A stretch of DNA of 64,000 bases from Phalacrocorax aristotelis (Eukaryota > Chordata > Aves > Suliformes > Phalacrocoracidae), in the NCBI RefSeq assembly GCF_949628215.1, contig NC_134280.1, positions 12,349,795 to 12,413,794 of the forward strand, given 5' to 3'. Below, one piece after another: positions 36,001 through 50,104 of this stretch (the first letter of the stretch is position 1; every line of letters starts with the position of its first letter). The notes under the pieces are model-generated. The model searched no databases. It was given only the letters and a program-made list of their open reading frames with translations, and was not told the DNA's origin. The translations under genes were made by a program, and so were the position numbers.

Positions 36001-39000
36001 TGACAGAAGTTCCACAGTTACATGGTGATCTTTTTCAGGAATGAAATCATATGTAAATGAGAAGTGTCAGTTGTGAACCTCAGACCTACACAGATACTGT
36101 GATCAAACCTAGACGCATCTTTAGTGAATGATTTCACATGCTGTTTGAAGACCAAACACCGAGCTGAACTGAAAACCAAATGCTTTTGCAGACATATTCT
36201 GTTTATCAGGACACAGAGGGGAAAGAATATTACCCCATAGGTTCTCCAATTGTACTTTTAAATGTTTGTCCTGGCCACACAGAAGACTTCGATCACAGTG
36301 CACAGCCACCCAACAACCCCCAGTCATGAAGTGACACCAGTAGTATTCCAAGTTCACCAGCAATGGCACACGCTGAAAATAACCTTTTTGCACGCATGTG
36401 AACATCCATTACTGAAGTTTTTACACTGTGCTCCAAAGACAGTGTAAAAATGGTGCTTTACTGACTGGAAAAAGAGCAGCCTAAACTAGTTAAAGTGTAG
36501 TGGCCATCTGTGCTACAGTTAACATTATGTGGTTTATAGGCTCTTTAAGCATTTGCATGTCTAAAGACTACTTAGAAGTATTATTTCTTTTAAGACTTCT
36601 GGTTTTGTCCAAGCCCATGATGAATTCTGGCTACTTCACTGCTGCAGTCATACAGCCAAAACATATATTTTCTTACTGCCTCCTCCCAGATTCTATTCTG
36701 TATTTAGAAGCTAACAGTGATGGTTTTGGACTTGCAATTATGATATTAAGCTAAGTGTAAAATATTTTTCTTGGCATAATCTAGAATATGAATAGCTTTA
36801 ACATCAGTTTCAGGTTCTCTTTATTCCCCTAGGGCATCCCAGTTCTCTTTCATAGTTAGTCTCAGAACTAAGATCATCCCAACATCGCCCTTGCCCCAGT
36901 GCCCCCTTTCCAAGAAACACAAGTAAAGCAGGGCCAAGAACTCTGCTCTGCCCCCCAAGACTTCAGACAGACAACACAGAATTATTGCTCTGCGCAGATG
37001 TTCCCATACATTCCCTCAGCCTTCATCCCCCTTCCCTCCCGGTTTGCAGAGGTGCAGCTGTTCACCAAGACATTGGGCTCTCTCCAGCACTAGCATTCTC
37101 TCCAACCAAAGTTTGCATTTCTGTTCAAAGAATTTTTCACCACAGCATTTTTATGTCTCACACTGGCCCCTGGGCTACTGGTTTTCACCTTCCTTCTGTA
37201 ACACCAAGCACACAGGAATGTTACCACCTAGTCCAGCTTTTAAATCATGACCCTCTATGCAAAAGAGTGGTGGAGCTTCCCTGTAAGTAATGACGTTAAA
37301 GTGATTACTTTCATAGCAGCCATTGACTAAGGAATGACAAGCTCACATCAGATTTTGAAGTGAGTTCTTTCAAAAGCACTTAGTAGTTTTATTTTTAAAA
37401 AATACTATTAATCATCAATCCAATTTGCTCAGTGTAACATATACTGAGCAAATACAGGTATTTGCCTGTTCAAGCTTCCTAGTTCTTCCTTAACAGGGTC
37501 CTGCAACCACTGCTATACTGTTAAGACGCCTCTGAGATGCCCCACCTCAAGAAGTCACAAATACCTACCTCCCCTCTGCAAGTGTAGGCAGCGATGCCAA
37601 CCGAGACAATAGCCAGCAGCATGCATATGGACCCAGGAGTCACAGCCCAGCCCCATTCATTCACTGTGTTTAGTGAATGCACGCTACACACCCCCTCGCA
37701 TGCCATCACTGCCTTTACTCCACTATTGTCTCTGCCATCTCATAGCCCGACCCAAATCCTTACAAAAGCATTAAGATTGTCCCCTGAGAAAGCACAGCTT
37801 TGAGAGCCAGGCTCAGAGCACATTCACTACAGCAGCGCCTCTCTCCTAGCAGCTGGCTGTGGAAACAAGAGCAGGAGTCATCACCACAAACTCGCCGAGG
37901 AGCCTCAGACACCGTTCATCCAGACTGTCTCAGGCCATGTACGGAAGAGCTGCTATTGTTAGTGCCACTCAGGAAATATTCTAGGGAGTGTGTAATTGTT
38001 TATGCTCAGATTCTTTTATCAATGCTTAATTAACTGCAGTTACAACACATGTTCACCATTAATATTTTAAATTACTGAGATGTTTTTTAAATCTGTTCTG
38101 TTGGCCTTCTTAGAAACTTCCACCAAAGGATCCAGAAGTGATAGGACGTAGTCCTGTGCTTGCAGTACTAGTCCCTTCTTGCTTAAGGATCTTCAGGTAT
38201 GATCTTGCATGACTTCTACATTTCGTGCCTGTGACATTACAAAAGGGACTGTTTCGAAAAGTTATTTGATACTGATTTAATTTTCTTCCTTTGTAAACAG
38301 CTCTGGGCATTTCTAAAACACTGTTTTACCCAGCTACAACAAAAGCCGTTGTCATCCAGGCACGCTGCAAAAAGTGGTTACTTTGGATTTGGCCGCATCT
38401 TCCAAATACACTGTTTCATCAGTCATTCCATTCCACAGAAGCCACAATAAGAAACATTCTGCTTCTAAACTCTAGAGACCACTTCTAAAAGCCTAGAAAT
38501 TTTTCCCCAGTTGGCTTCTTCGGCTGGATCCCCTCTGCTGAAGTAATTGAGCAGCAGCTTCTTCACCTTCTAAATATGAACATGCCTAACCTAAATGTAC
38601 TGAAAGGCTACTTTTCCTTTTACAGGGACCTGGGAGGACTGCAAATGAAAGCCATTTTACAGTGCTTGGGTTTTATTGGAAAATTGGTCACGACTCCAAA
38701 AATCAGCAAAAGACCCCTTCTCCTTTTGAGGATTACTTTACAGGCTTGCAAGAAGATTCATTACTTGGGTCACAAGACTTGAAGCTGATCATTCTCAGCC
38801 TATGCTCTAGACAGTCTGGCTGTGTAGTACGCCTAGTCATTAAAGATTTCATGTTTGTGGTTTTGCGGGATTTTAGTTTCTAAAGGAGTTGTTCTGACAG
38901 TTTAAGGGGACATTAACTAGTCTTGTTTTTCCCACCCACCTCTTGCAAATATTGAGAATTAAGTCAAGATTAAAATTAATGCATGCCCTCTGTGTGTTAT

Positions 39001-42000
39001 TGCACTTACGGTTGATCAAATCTGGAAACATCATTCCATTAACATGGAGAAGACTGCGCATTTTTTTCTGGAGCAGTTGTGCATTTCTTGGTCTAATCTT
39101 TGTTGGCTTTATGCTTATATATTAAAGCCTCTCCCTTTCCTTCCTGCCATACTTCTCTCCTTGCAAATATCATGTTGTACATGGTTCTGCTCCCATCTTC
39201 CTTCCAGTTCAACCCTTATTGGGATAAGAGCCTTCCTTGGTTACCCACTGGAGGAAACAAATTCATACCATAATGGCATCTGAATGTCTGTGGGTAGTTC
39301 ATTACAAATCATGGCTCTAACTTCCAGGGACACCTATTTCCAAGCCAAGTTCCCCAAAGAACGTCCATAAAAGTTTGTGCTCTTGAGATCAGTGTAAGTA
39401 TCTGGGCTCCAAGAGTGTGAAGACACTCTGCATCTCAGTTTTAGGATCAGGACCTGTATTTGTTAGATTATTCAGTGCTTACGCTATTTAGTAGAGAAAC
39501 TAATAGCTGAAGGGATGCTTTAACTAATCTTGCAGTTATTCTCTTCTTCCTACTCCATCCATAATTGATAATAAATGGCAATATTCTCTTGCTTCACTCC
39601 CAATGTATTTACTGAAGGCTTCCATTGATCTAGGGAATATTAGGACGACTACTAGAGGAGTATCCAGATTTCAATGAAAAGTGATTTTTTTTCCCACAGG
39701 CAGGAAAGGCCTTAAAGGGTCATCCTGGAATAGTTAAGGAGGAATATTTAACTCCATACTCTTTAGCTTCCTTTGCTGAGGGCAGCAAATAGTTTATCCA
39801 CAGGTAGAGCACAACCACCCATAACCACCACACTGAAAACTCTTGGTTAATTCAGCATTACAGTGTTATTCTTTTATCATCACTTCCCCTGAGGGATCAG
39901 CACCGAGATGATCCATTTCTTGCAAGAGAGAGCTTTCCTAGGTACAGAAGAGGTTAACACAAATGAACAAAAATTTGAGACTGTGAGAAATGCAGGTTTG
40001 CGTGCCTGGTGCTTCTGGAACAAAAGCAGCAGTTTGCTACTAAGAAATGTACTCAAATCAGTAATTTATTATAACATTTAAGCCTTTGATACTTATTAGT
40101 GAAGCTACTCACAATCCAAAAAGATACGAAACAGAGGCATAGTTTTTAAATTTAAAAAATAGTCCTTCTTACACTTTTTTGTTACACACTAGCTATCACC
40201 TGTATCTAGTAATAGAAAACCACTTTTAAAGAAATACTTAAAAATCACCCCAGCAATGTGGGTTTTTGAAGATGTAAGCTTTTCTTTCCTGGCCACTCAT
40301 TCTGTCGCTATATAAAGACAAACACAAATCACTACCTTAAGCCTGAAAGCAGAGATAAACTCTCTATAAAGCTAAATACATTTTAACAGTGAGAGCAAAA
40401 TGAACAGTTTCCTCTTACACATTTCAAAACTAAGCCACTGAAATATATTACTATACCTCTAAATAGGCTTTATATATAAACTACGAATGTATACAACTTT
40501 TCGTTGCAGTTATCATGACAGTATAGATTTTCAACAAAGCAAAGGCTTTGGAGATCAAACAGAGACCTAAGAAATACAGAACAAGTAAGTGAAAGAATGT
40601 TAAAATCCTTACCTGTAAAACAAGCCAAGAAAACATAAGGAATCTTTAACAACAGCAACCATTTTCTGGACCCAATACCTTCATCTTTCTGCTAACCATT
40701 CTGCATCCCTAGCAAATCATAAATAAAATAAAGCCTAGAGTATCAACTTTATTTGTGTTTATCTGTTGAGACCGGCATAAATCAAAGCACTTCCACTCCA
40801 CTGCATTCTGTGTTGACTGGCAAATGCCAACATAGCTATACGGTCCCAGGAGTTAGCATTCAGGAACAGCTCCTAGTAGCTTTATATTACTTGTACTGAG
40901 GAGTTCCTTGAATACTCCCACTTTTTCTAATTGGGCTGAGCAAGGAATTATTGATAAACTTCTTGCTAAACTCCAGTTTTTAGCAGGATTGTTCAGAAGC
41001 ATTTTTTCCTTATGCTATTGTGTGGTTTGTCTGACTCTGCTGACTGCCAGCAGTCTTTTATCTGTGCATTGAATGTACCAAGCACTTTTGTAGAAAATCA
41101 TGCTTTTGTTCTATTTAATTTTTTTTCAACTAATTTATATGTTTTGGTGAAAGACAAGCTTAAAATATGCCCTAGATGTCTGGAGAAGGTGCAAGTTGGT
41201 GACTGTGATGATCCTGGTCTCTCAGGAGAAATTCCCACTTAGAGCTGGAACTGCCCTAGGAAAGTTCTTTCTCCTGCACTGCTGGGCTGCAATGCTCGAC
41301 CTGCTGCCTGCATAATTACATTTGATATGCAATTTTCCTGAAAAGCTCAGAACAAAGTGAAGACTGTAAGTTTTGTAAGACATACACAGAGCAAATCTTG
41401 CTTTGTTATATGATATTTGAAGATGTGTAGCTCTCCTGGTATCATTCTGTTCATCTGGAAAGTCATTTAAGCATGAATGAATGCTCTAAAGATTGCAAGG
41501 TAAGATAGTACTGACTATCTTAATAGATAGAAATATCTAGGAATGCCATCTCTTCCCTCATTTCTCAAGGAATGGGCTCGGGCCCAACTTAATTACGGTG
41601 ACAGTGAATGGCAGTGAAAGTCAGGCTGGGCTAAAAACAGGTAAGAGAGAGTGAAGAGAGACAGAATTAGGTGAGATAGGGAGACAATTTCTTCTGCAGA
41701 TAAAGGAGGAAAAAATATTCTGCACAACTGACAGCAGCAGACAGCTGGCTGGTTAGATTGTCTGTCTTTCCATTTCTAGGATGGTTGAATCACTAAAACA
41801 TCTGAGGGACAACTTCGCAGTTAGGTATCTTCCCAATTTATGTTCTATTACTTTTAGGTTTCCCCTCTGTAATTTTATTTTCAAATAATTGTTGTTAGAA
41901 TACCTCTGTTTTCTGTTTAAGCATGCCTGGTTCTACAAAGGATTCCAGTTAGCTCTAGCATGCATGAGGTATGCTGTTTCTTTGGCAACATCAAATCTAA

Positions 42001-43747
42001 TTAAAACAGTAGCACAGATATAATGCCCTTGGGTGCCTGCAATCCAAGGCGTGTCTGGGATGCTGGGAGATGGGATAATTTCTCATCAATCTGTAAAGGT
42101 CATTTTAGGGTCTAGTGGCATCACCTTCCAAGACACAGAGAAGCCATATGTTAAAAACACCCTCGAGCAAGGGACAGAAAGTGGAGAGAGAATCAGTGAC
42201 ATCAGGAAGCCCCAGATTGTCATCATCTAACACTACTTAAATATTAATTGTTAGTGACTGTTTGACAGCTCCAGTAGGCGTAATTTACCCAAACTGTTGA
42301 GGAACTTACTCCCTTTGCTCATGAGGCAGGCGCCAACCCCTACACCATTTCCTCTGACAAGCTTTCAAGATGTCAGCCCTGCAGCAGTGAATGGAGTGCC
42401 CAGACCTGAACACGGTGCTCCAGAGACAGCCATCCCAGAGGCACGGAGAGAACCAGCCCTCCCTTGGCAGTGACTCCCTACCTGCACGGTCGGTACTTCT
42501 CCAGACTACTCCTTTTATTTTGAATTTTTATTTTCTGTTGCCAAGCCACATTGCTGTTCATTACATTGTTCAGCAAAACTTTTAAGTGGGTTTTTTACCA
42601 AGCTCCTTCCTACCTCTTGACAAGATTATTTTCTCTTAGATCTATTAATTTATATTTTCCAAAACTATATTTTCATTCTTTTACTTTTTTTATTTTTGCA
42701 ACAATTCCCAATGTACTGTAAATTTCAGATTTAACTATTTTTCTGTTTTATCTCTCTCTAAATATTTTTAAAGTTAAATTTGACCCTGCATCACAGCATC
42801 TGTTTCCTGTCTTTTAGAGAACTATCAGTGTCACTACAGTGCTTCTATACAACTAGTGGTAAATCCTGAACCATGGGTTTGTATCCTGTATGTGCTCATA
42901 CAGTCTATAACAAAACGACAGGAAGTCTTAATACCCAAACAGGTAACTAATTGTATTTTTAATTCTTTTAGCCTTCTGGCTTCAATGATATGAAACAGAC
43001 CACTTCAGAATCTATTCATATTCTGTGACAATAATTGGTATTTCATTCCATTGTAAATATGTTGCCTTGAAGTTTCAGTTGATATTCCATAGTCCTGTAC
43101 TGGCAGGTAAGATAATGGGACAACTTCATATGCTCTCTTTGGTACCATACATAATTTCACAATCCTACTGTCCCTTCTTAATTACCTTCTCTCTAGACTG
43201 CACACATGCATAGCCACACTAAATGCAGATGATGTTACTTGCATAAAAATGTTAAAATTGTGATTCAGCTTTATTGAAGCCAAATGAGTTCTGGATCTGA
43301 TGCCTCAGATAAAGATTGTGTGTAAAGAGGAAATGGGCTTTCCAATAGCCACCGATAGAGCCTGAAGCCTCAGGTAGAGGTGTGTTAACAACAATCAATC
43401 TGATAGTACTTAGGCAGTTTTCAATATATAATAAAAGCAAGTATTTTTTTGCTTAGCTTCTGTTTTTAGATCTATTTGATCAATTGTTGTTTTCAACCTA
43501 TCATTATATTTGCCTTAATGAGATTAACTTAGTAAAAATGGTAGTTCCATTAATAAATAAATTCATGTGCTCAGTTCTTGAGATATATAACAAATTATTT
43601 TGAAAAGTTCTCAGAGGAAAAAATTTATTGCATTAGAGAAACTGTTAAAGCTTTTATTACAAAGTTTTTTGCAAATCATTTAGTACCTGAATGCCTCTAC
43701 TGATGAATAGGAGTCTGGTCTGAGTCTGAGTCTCTAGCTTATTCTGT
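33047..43747. other. Intergenic, no gene recognised
   Basis: Between CCDC14 and the CpG island at 58 kb. Short open frames only. It contains a perfect 12-bp hairpin at 36418-36450. Confidence 0.55.
36418..36450. repeat. Perfect 12-bp inverted repeat (hairpin)
   Basis: TTTTTACACTGT at 36418-36429 is followed after a 9-base loop by its exact reverse complement ACAGTGTAAAAA at 36439-36450. It could be a tiny palindromic remnant of a DNA transposon or a structured RNA element. Confidence 0.65.
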
Positions 43748-44340
43748 TGTCATGGTTTAACCCCAGCTGGCAACTAAGCCCCTCACAGCTGCTTACTCAC
43801 TGCCCCCACAGCGGGTTGGGGGAGAGAGAATTAGAAGAGTAAAAGTGAGAAAACTCATGGGCTGAGATGAAGACAGTTTAATAAGTAAAGCAAAAGCCAC
43901 ACACTCAAGCAAAGCAAAACAAGGAATTCATTCACTCCTTCCCATGGGCAGGCAGGTGTTCAGCCACCTCCAGGAAAGCAGGGCTCCATCACAAGTAACG
44001 GTTACTTGGGAAGACAAATGCCATCACCCCGAACACCCCCTTCCTTCTTCTTCCCCCAGCTCTATACACTGAGCATGATGTCATATGGTGTGCGACATCC
44101 CTTTGGTTAGTTGGGGTCAGCTGTCCCAGCCGTGTCCCCTCCCAACCTCTTGTGCACCCCCAGCACTCGCTGGTGGGGTGGGGTGAGAGGCAGAAAAGGC
44201 CTTGACTCTATGTACGCACTGCTCAGCAGTAACAAAAACATCCCCGTATTATCAATACTGTTTTCAGCACAAATCCAAAACGCAGCCCCATACCAGCTAC
44301 TTTGAACAAAATTAGCTCTATCCCAAACAAAACCAGCACA
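43748..44340 (-). mobile_element. Solo LTR of an endogenous retrovirus
   Basis: A 593-base element starting TGT and ending ACA, flanked by a perfect 5-base target duplication (TCTGT at 43743-43747 and 44341-44345). It contains no retroviral genes and no internal region, so it is a solo LTR left by recombination. Read on the - strand it has a TATA-like GTGTATAGAG and then an ATTAAA signal in promoter-to-poly(A) order, so it is placed on the - strand. The left end read on + (TCATGGTTTAACCCCAGC) is wording I know from LTRs common in bird genomes. A 5-base duplication fits the ERVL-like class, but that is only suggestive. Confidence 0.88.
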
Positions 44341-44345
44341 TCTGT

Positions 44346-47300
44346 TAATTAATTAAGGCCATTTTTCTGTGAAATCAACATAATTATTCATATTACTATG
44401 AGGCTAAAAGACTGCAAACTACATTCTCTTTTAGAAGATGAGGGAAATGTATAGAGAAAAAGACAGCAGAAATCTTGTTGTCCTGAAGGTCTAGTACAAA
44501 TAGGCAAAGAATATGTTTAATTAATTACTATTAGAACCTCCATTTAAAAGCAGGGAAGCTGAGATATAGAAAGCTGCCCAAATCAAATGACACTTTAAGT
44601 CTGTGGTAAAGAAATTAAAATGTTTCTTGAGCTGCATAGATGTGGTGAAAACATTTCACTTTGATGTGACTAGGCTACCTCTAATTTCCAATTTTCAGCT
44701 AACATGAGAGACACATTTATGTTACTAAAGAACTTGTACTCCAGGATAAAAGCAATATGTGCAGCATATAAACGTGTCAAACAGTTCCAGCTGAAAATGA
44801 AACTCTGGCAGCAAAACATATAGGCTGAGGGGTTTTTCCTGCAGTTTATTTTGGGGGTTGATTTTGTAGTCTTTTCTGGTTGTTTCTGTCCCCAGCCTTT
44901 TGGATGTTTCAGGGTGAAATGAATGCAGTGTTTCAACTGAAGAGAGTGTGCTTTCCGACTTGTACGTATTCAGAGGACAACAGCTGGTAGGAAGCCTCTC
45001 TCTTTTTTTATTAAGGGGTAAAAGTGTAACAGATTATTTTCAATGTCTACAAAAGCATTGGGAATTGGCAAGTCTGGAGACTGACAATTTCTATTCACAT
45101 ACGGAAGTGTCAGTTGTTCTTCTGTGCTTCTTACCCCTATCTAGAAACTATAGTTGGTCAGCAGGGGTGTTCTTTCTATTGAAACACTCATCATTTCTGA
45201 GAAGGTGGCCCATGAGGGTGCTAAATCAGTACTACTAATGAGATAAGCAGTCTGAGCAATAATCCGATTTAAGAATAATTAAGATGTACCAGAAATACTT
45301 CTAGATCTTAAAAAAAACCCACATCCCGCTTCATAGAACTATGAAGGTACCTTTCCAGAGACACTTTCAGTGTAGAAGTAGGTTATGGAGTGTGGGAGAA
45401 ACACTGAATCTCATTTGTTCCAGCAAGCATACTGATAAACAGCCATACAGTACCATAATTCACCTGCATCTCACACCTTTACTATTGTCTTATTTTGGGC
45501 CTGGTTTTATTTCTTCATCTTTATGATAGACATTTTGCAACACTCTGGTAGAAACATCCACCCTGATGAAATTACACCAGAGGCCTGGGGCTGTAAGCAA
45601 GCTGTCGTTAGTACATATCTGAAAATTTGGGAAAAGCTTGAAAATACTGTTGGAAGAATCTGCTGGTTATGATATTTCTGCTCCTCTCCTTTATTTCTGT
45701 AGTTCAGCAAAAGCCCTTTGACCTGTCACAGCCATCATTCTTCAAACACTTCAAGCTCATTCAAAAGAATTGTTTTGAAAATAATAATCATCAGAGTTGA
45801 CGTCTGCATTGCAGTGACATCTTAGTCTGTTTTGGGGGTCAGAGAGGCAAACTGGCAGCCTTTTTCCAGATTAAGGCTTGCAAAGATCTCAGTCCTCTGC
45901 TTAATGACTAAACATTGCCTTAGTGCTAAAGACAGTCTCGCATATCTACATATGTATATTTATACATGTATGCATCCAGAGACAAAAAAAATCCTACAGC
46001 CACAACATTGTTTTTTAAAAACTCTAATATTTTGTTAATCCTTATGGTAGAAAAACAGAGCATTAGTCACAGTTTTCTGTATCAGAAGCACTTCCAGAAA
46101 CAAAACCCACAAAGTACACCCTTTCACCAGGGTCAAATTCTAGCTCCTCCAGCAGGGATATATACTGAATGTCTTAATGAATGCCAGGTACAAAATACCT
46201 ACACACAGCTGCCTTCCTTTCCCAGCTAACAGCTTGTGTTGGAGCAGCATCAAAGCTGGCTACAGGCGTAGCAAATGTATGCACCTGCATAGAGTAATTA
46301 CCGAAGGTAGTGCCAGGATGTATTAGCTTCAGTGATCTTGTGAAAAAAGTATGGATTAACTCACAGCATTCAGCTTATTACAGCTGTCTCGCTGCACACC
46401 CAGTTTTTATGAATACTTATAAAGCAATATCCATCTATGTTCCTTTTTTATTTCTCATGATGGAGTCCTTCAGCTGTGACATTGGAGTGTACTTCAAAGA
46501 TACTCCTTTGTCTTTTGTCTGCTTTTCTCCCTCTTTTTTTTCCCATTTCAAACTCAGCATTAGTTTGGAGGTCCCTGCTCATGTCCTGACACCACACATA
46601 CACCTATTGCTCTATTTGCAAACTTTATATAACATTTGCTTTTCAACATCTTAGTACTGCTTTCTTCCTCATCATCTGGAACCAGTGAGAAGATTGGTTA
46701 GCCCCAAATACAATTTAGAGATCATTTCTAAAAATCAAGATGGCTTTGACAACCAGTCCTGTCTCGTCTAATGAGAACTGCAGTTAGACAGTCCCAACTT
46801 TTGATCAGTATTGTCCTATGCCGGAACAAATCTGGAAACACAGAAATGAAAAGCTGCTACTTCTGTAACCATTTTCTTGAGCTGTCCCCAAAACCACTTA
46901 AAATTATTTTTATTGTGAAGTTACAATTTCTTTTCTGTGAAAATGGAGTAAAGATAAAAATAAATTTGAGCTCTAACACCCTCCTTGCCCTGTGTATGCC
47001 TGTTTTGTCTAGACTGTGAGCAATGAGAACCAGACACCATCTGAAACATTAATTTAGTTAATTAAGGAAATTAGGCTTATATGATCCTGGTATCTGTCTG
47101 TGTCCCCTTAATGACTTTTGAACTCATCATCTGATTTCAAGCTAATGTGACAGAAGTGGGGGAACAAGATAATTAAGCTACAAGTTTCATGAATATTAGA
47201 AGTTGGATAGAAGACAGGGAGCTATAAATGCCCTGAAAGCCTGCTGCAAGAATGCACATGTAGTCTGAGATTAAAGAATCCATACAGTAAAGATTTCTTA

Positions 47301-49850
47301 GAAATTTCCCCTTTGCAGAAAAAAACTAGAATCTGAAATTGCAGTCGGTCAAGAAATACAAATATCAGCAACCCAAGCTTTATTAGTCTGGTACCCAGGG
47401 AATTAGTCTGCTTATCTACCAAGAAAAAAAGCAATGCATCCTGCAAAGCAAGGGAGGAACTAACGCTACAGTGTGACAGGGATGAGATTGTCCTGATCCT
47501 GGGCTGGGGGTCAGCCACAGCGGCTGGGGTTGGCAGCCTGCAGTGCTGGCACAGCTTGGAACAGACAGCAAGCTGCATAAATGCTGTGTGAAAACAGAGT
47601 GTTTACTATAAGTGTACTCACTTGGATTTGGCTGCCAAAAATTTAGGAACTACAAGGGCATAAAGCAGCCCATGACAAAAGTAGTTCTTTTGATCAGAGG
47701 TGGCTTGAATACCCAGTGTTTCACTGCAGGGTTGCAGAGAAAAGAGATACCAACTTTGATGTCTGCAGATTCTCTGCTGCAAGGAAGACAACTACGCTGT
47801 TTTTAAAAGAATATTTTCCTAGCATAGGTGAAAGGAAAAGCATAACTGATATTTAAGAAGCTGCCCCTGGAACTGTAATTGATAGTGACACTGTACTAGA
47901 AGAGCAGTGCTGTGAGCAAGCGCAAGCAGATCTGGTAGATTTTACACAGCATGTGGGATGGGACCAGGAAGACTAACAGAGAACAATCTGAGAAAAAAGT
48001 AGTTGCATTTCCTTTTGGTACTGTGTGCATCTCTGGGCTGTTACTCATTTTTGTGCTCAGTCTCTCCCCATTTTCAGCCCAAAAGTTCAGGGACACTCTG
48101 AAGTCATTCTGTACTTAGCTTAAGGGTGAACACGTGGCAGAGTCGACTGCTTTTCATCTACTTTCCTCCTCCTTGGGGAGCCCTGTTCTACTTCTAGCAG
48201 AGAAGGGAACCCTTCCCCTGAAGATGGAGGAGAAGGTCTAACTCCCGGAATGAAATATTCAGCTGTGCATACACTGATGGTGTTGTGCCCGGCTTGCAGG
48301 CACGCAAAGTAGCTCATTAGCCCAAAACCCAGATTTTTCCTGGGTGTCACATTAAAAATGCAACTGTGTCAGTATAATACTAATTGTCACGTAGCAAGTT
48401 CTGATTGTTGTTATTTTCTGGTAGAGGGACCTTACTGATCCCTTCTGTCAACCAGCTGCTGCTTCGGAAGTTGTCTAGACAGAAAATTATTTTATTTAGA
48501 GTATAGTCAATTAATTTTCTATCGATAATGAAAACCAGGCTCACCTGCACGCTGCCCTATATTTTCTTCTTCAAAGCACCTTGCCGATGTAACACACCAC
48601 ATCTAGCGGGGTTTGTAACCAGGGGGTTTTTATTCTGTCAGTCACAAGAGGGCGCTGTTAAAGATGGTCTCCCTCTCCTCTACACGAGGGGTTGCCTGAA
48701 GGAATATTATAGAATTTGTAATATTTTAATGCCTCAGAGCTATGGCAGTTAATGTTATACTTTAGACCTGCCGTCTCTGGTGGGGTAAGATGCTGACAGC
48801 AGAAGGATATATTAATTGTGTATTTACTAATAAGGAACATGACCGTTGTAATTCATACATTGCTTTGCCATCATAAAAAAGGAACAAGAACTTGCCTCGT
48901 GTAGTTCTCAGCCCTGCACCCAGATTCTAGGCATCCCTTAATCTTCCTTGGGGAGGGGATGGAAGAAGGGGGTAGGGTGTTTTTGTAAGAAGCAAAATTT
49001 AAGCCAGCAGAAATTACTCTTCTTTTTCTTTTTCTTGTACCCTGTATTGGAGAGGCAGTAGCCAATATTTGTTTAAAATATATTTTTTCAATGTAAGGCT
49101 AGATTACAGAACTCCCTGCCACAGGGCATGTTTGGATCAGAGAACTAGCATGACTTGAAAGAATCTGAGTATGTCCATGGACACCAGCAAACACTGACCC
49201 TTCAGAACTACCACAATTAATTTTAAAATGGTATTAGTAATTATTTTGTAGCTTAAGTCATCTTTTCAGAGAAGCTATGTAGGGGCATGCTGCTATGCGC
49301 TGCTTACTGTCTGGTGGTTGTGCTACTCTGGGAAGTGCCAGGCAGGTGGCACAGCACTGTCCTAACGTGGCTGTGCCATCATCAGCGCTAAGCTAAGCTG
49401 GCAGTGTCTCCTTCTTAGTGCCACATAGACAAACCCTATATCCTATAGTATTCCTGTGTTAAAGCTTGTACCTGGAGCATTACCCCAAAGGCTGTGAGGG
49501 TGACAAATACCGATTTGGCACCCCCAGGTTACTAAGGAATGATAGATTTGTTTCCTGATTGGTAAAATTTCCCTTGTGCTGACTAAACTTCTTGTCATTC
49601 AAAGTAAGATAAAGCAAGTTCTAGATTTCAAGCAAAGAGAAGCAGGGACCAAAATGTTCTCTATTGCTTTTACTTATTATTATTACTATTCCTCATTTTA
49701 TGCATCTGAAAGGCTGTTTGTATCACTGCACATGTGCCAAAGTTCTTAAATAGCTGCTTGTTTTTCCTGTGAGCAAATGGAGGCCTTCACACTAAGTTCT
49801 TTAAGTGCTTTCTCCTCCCTCATGCCCAATAGGCTGTGCATGAATAAAAT
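44346..49850. other. Intergenic, no gene recognised
   Basis: AT-rich sequence with short open frames lacking similarity. A CTCF-like site lies at 48642-48656. A segment around 49108-49130 (gaactccctgccacagggc) has repeat-like wording, but I could not assign it. Confidence 0.5.
48642..48656 (+). promoter_or_regulatory. CTCF-like motif
   Basis: TCACAAGAGGGCGCT fits the CTCF core (CCASYAGRKGGCRSY) with two mismatches and includes the diagnostic AGRGGGCGCT half. Confidence 0.45.
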
Positions 49851-49854
49851 AGGC

Positions 49855-50104
49855 CAATGTGTAACATAAATGCTTTGGAGAAGGTTGCGTTTAGTAAAGC
49901 AAATGGCCTGACTTCAGGCAATTGGTTGTTTGTTCTGCAGAAGGCCTGTGAAGCCCCACTGGGCGAGGTATTTTCACAGGTCTATAAAAGAAAAGGCTTT
50001 TCTTTGGAAGGAGCTGGGGAACACCTTGTGTCCTCCTTGTGTTACAGGCTGTAAGCAGGGTTTGACTGTGAATTGTCTCTTTTATCTGGAGTCAATGAGC
50101 TCAG
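49855..50104 (+). promoter_or_regulatory. Possible TATA promoter with first exon
   Basis: CCAAT at 49855-49859, a consensus TATA box TATAAAAG at 49983-49990, and about 115 bases further on a perfect splice donor (CAG, then gtaagt at 50105). This is the layout of a TATA-driven first exon starting near 50013. No coding function is visible. It could be an alternative upstream exon of the next gene, a non-coding transcript, or chance. Confidence 0.25.

Noticed and set aside
49108-49170. Possible old repeat with wording 'gaactccctgccacagggc'
   Set aside because: The wording is reminiscent of dispersed repeats, but too short to assign without a repeat search.
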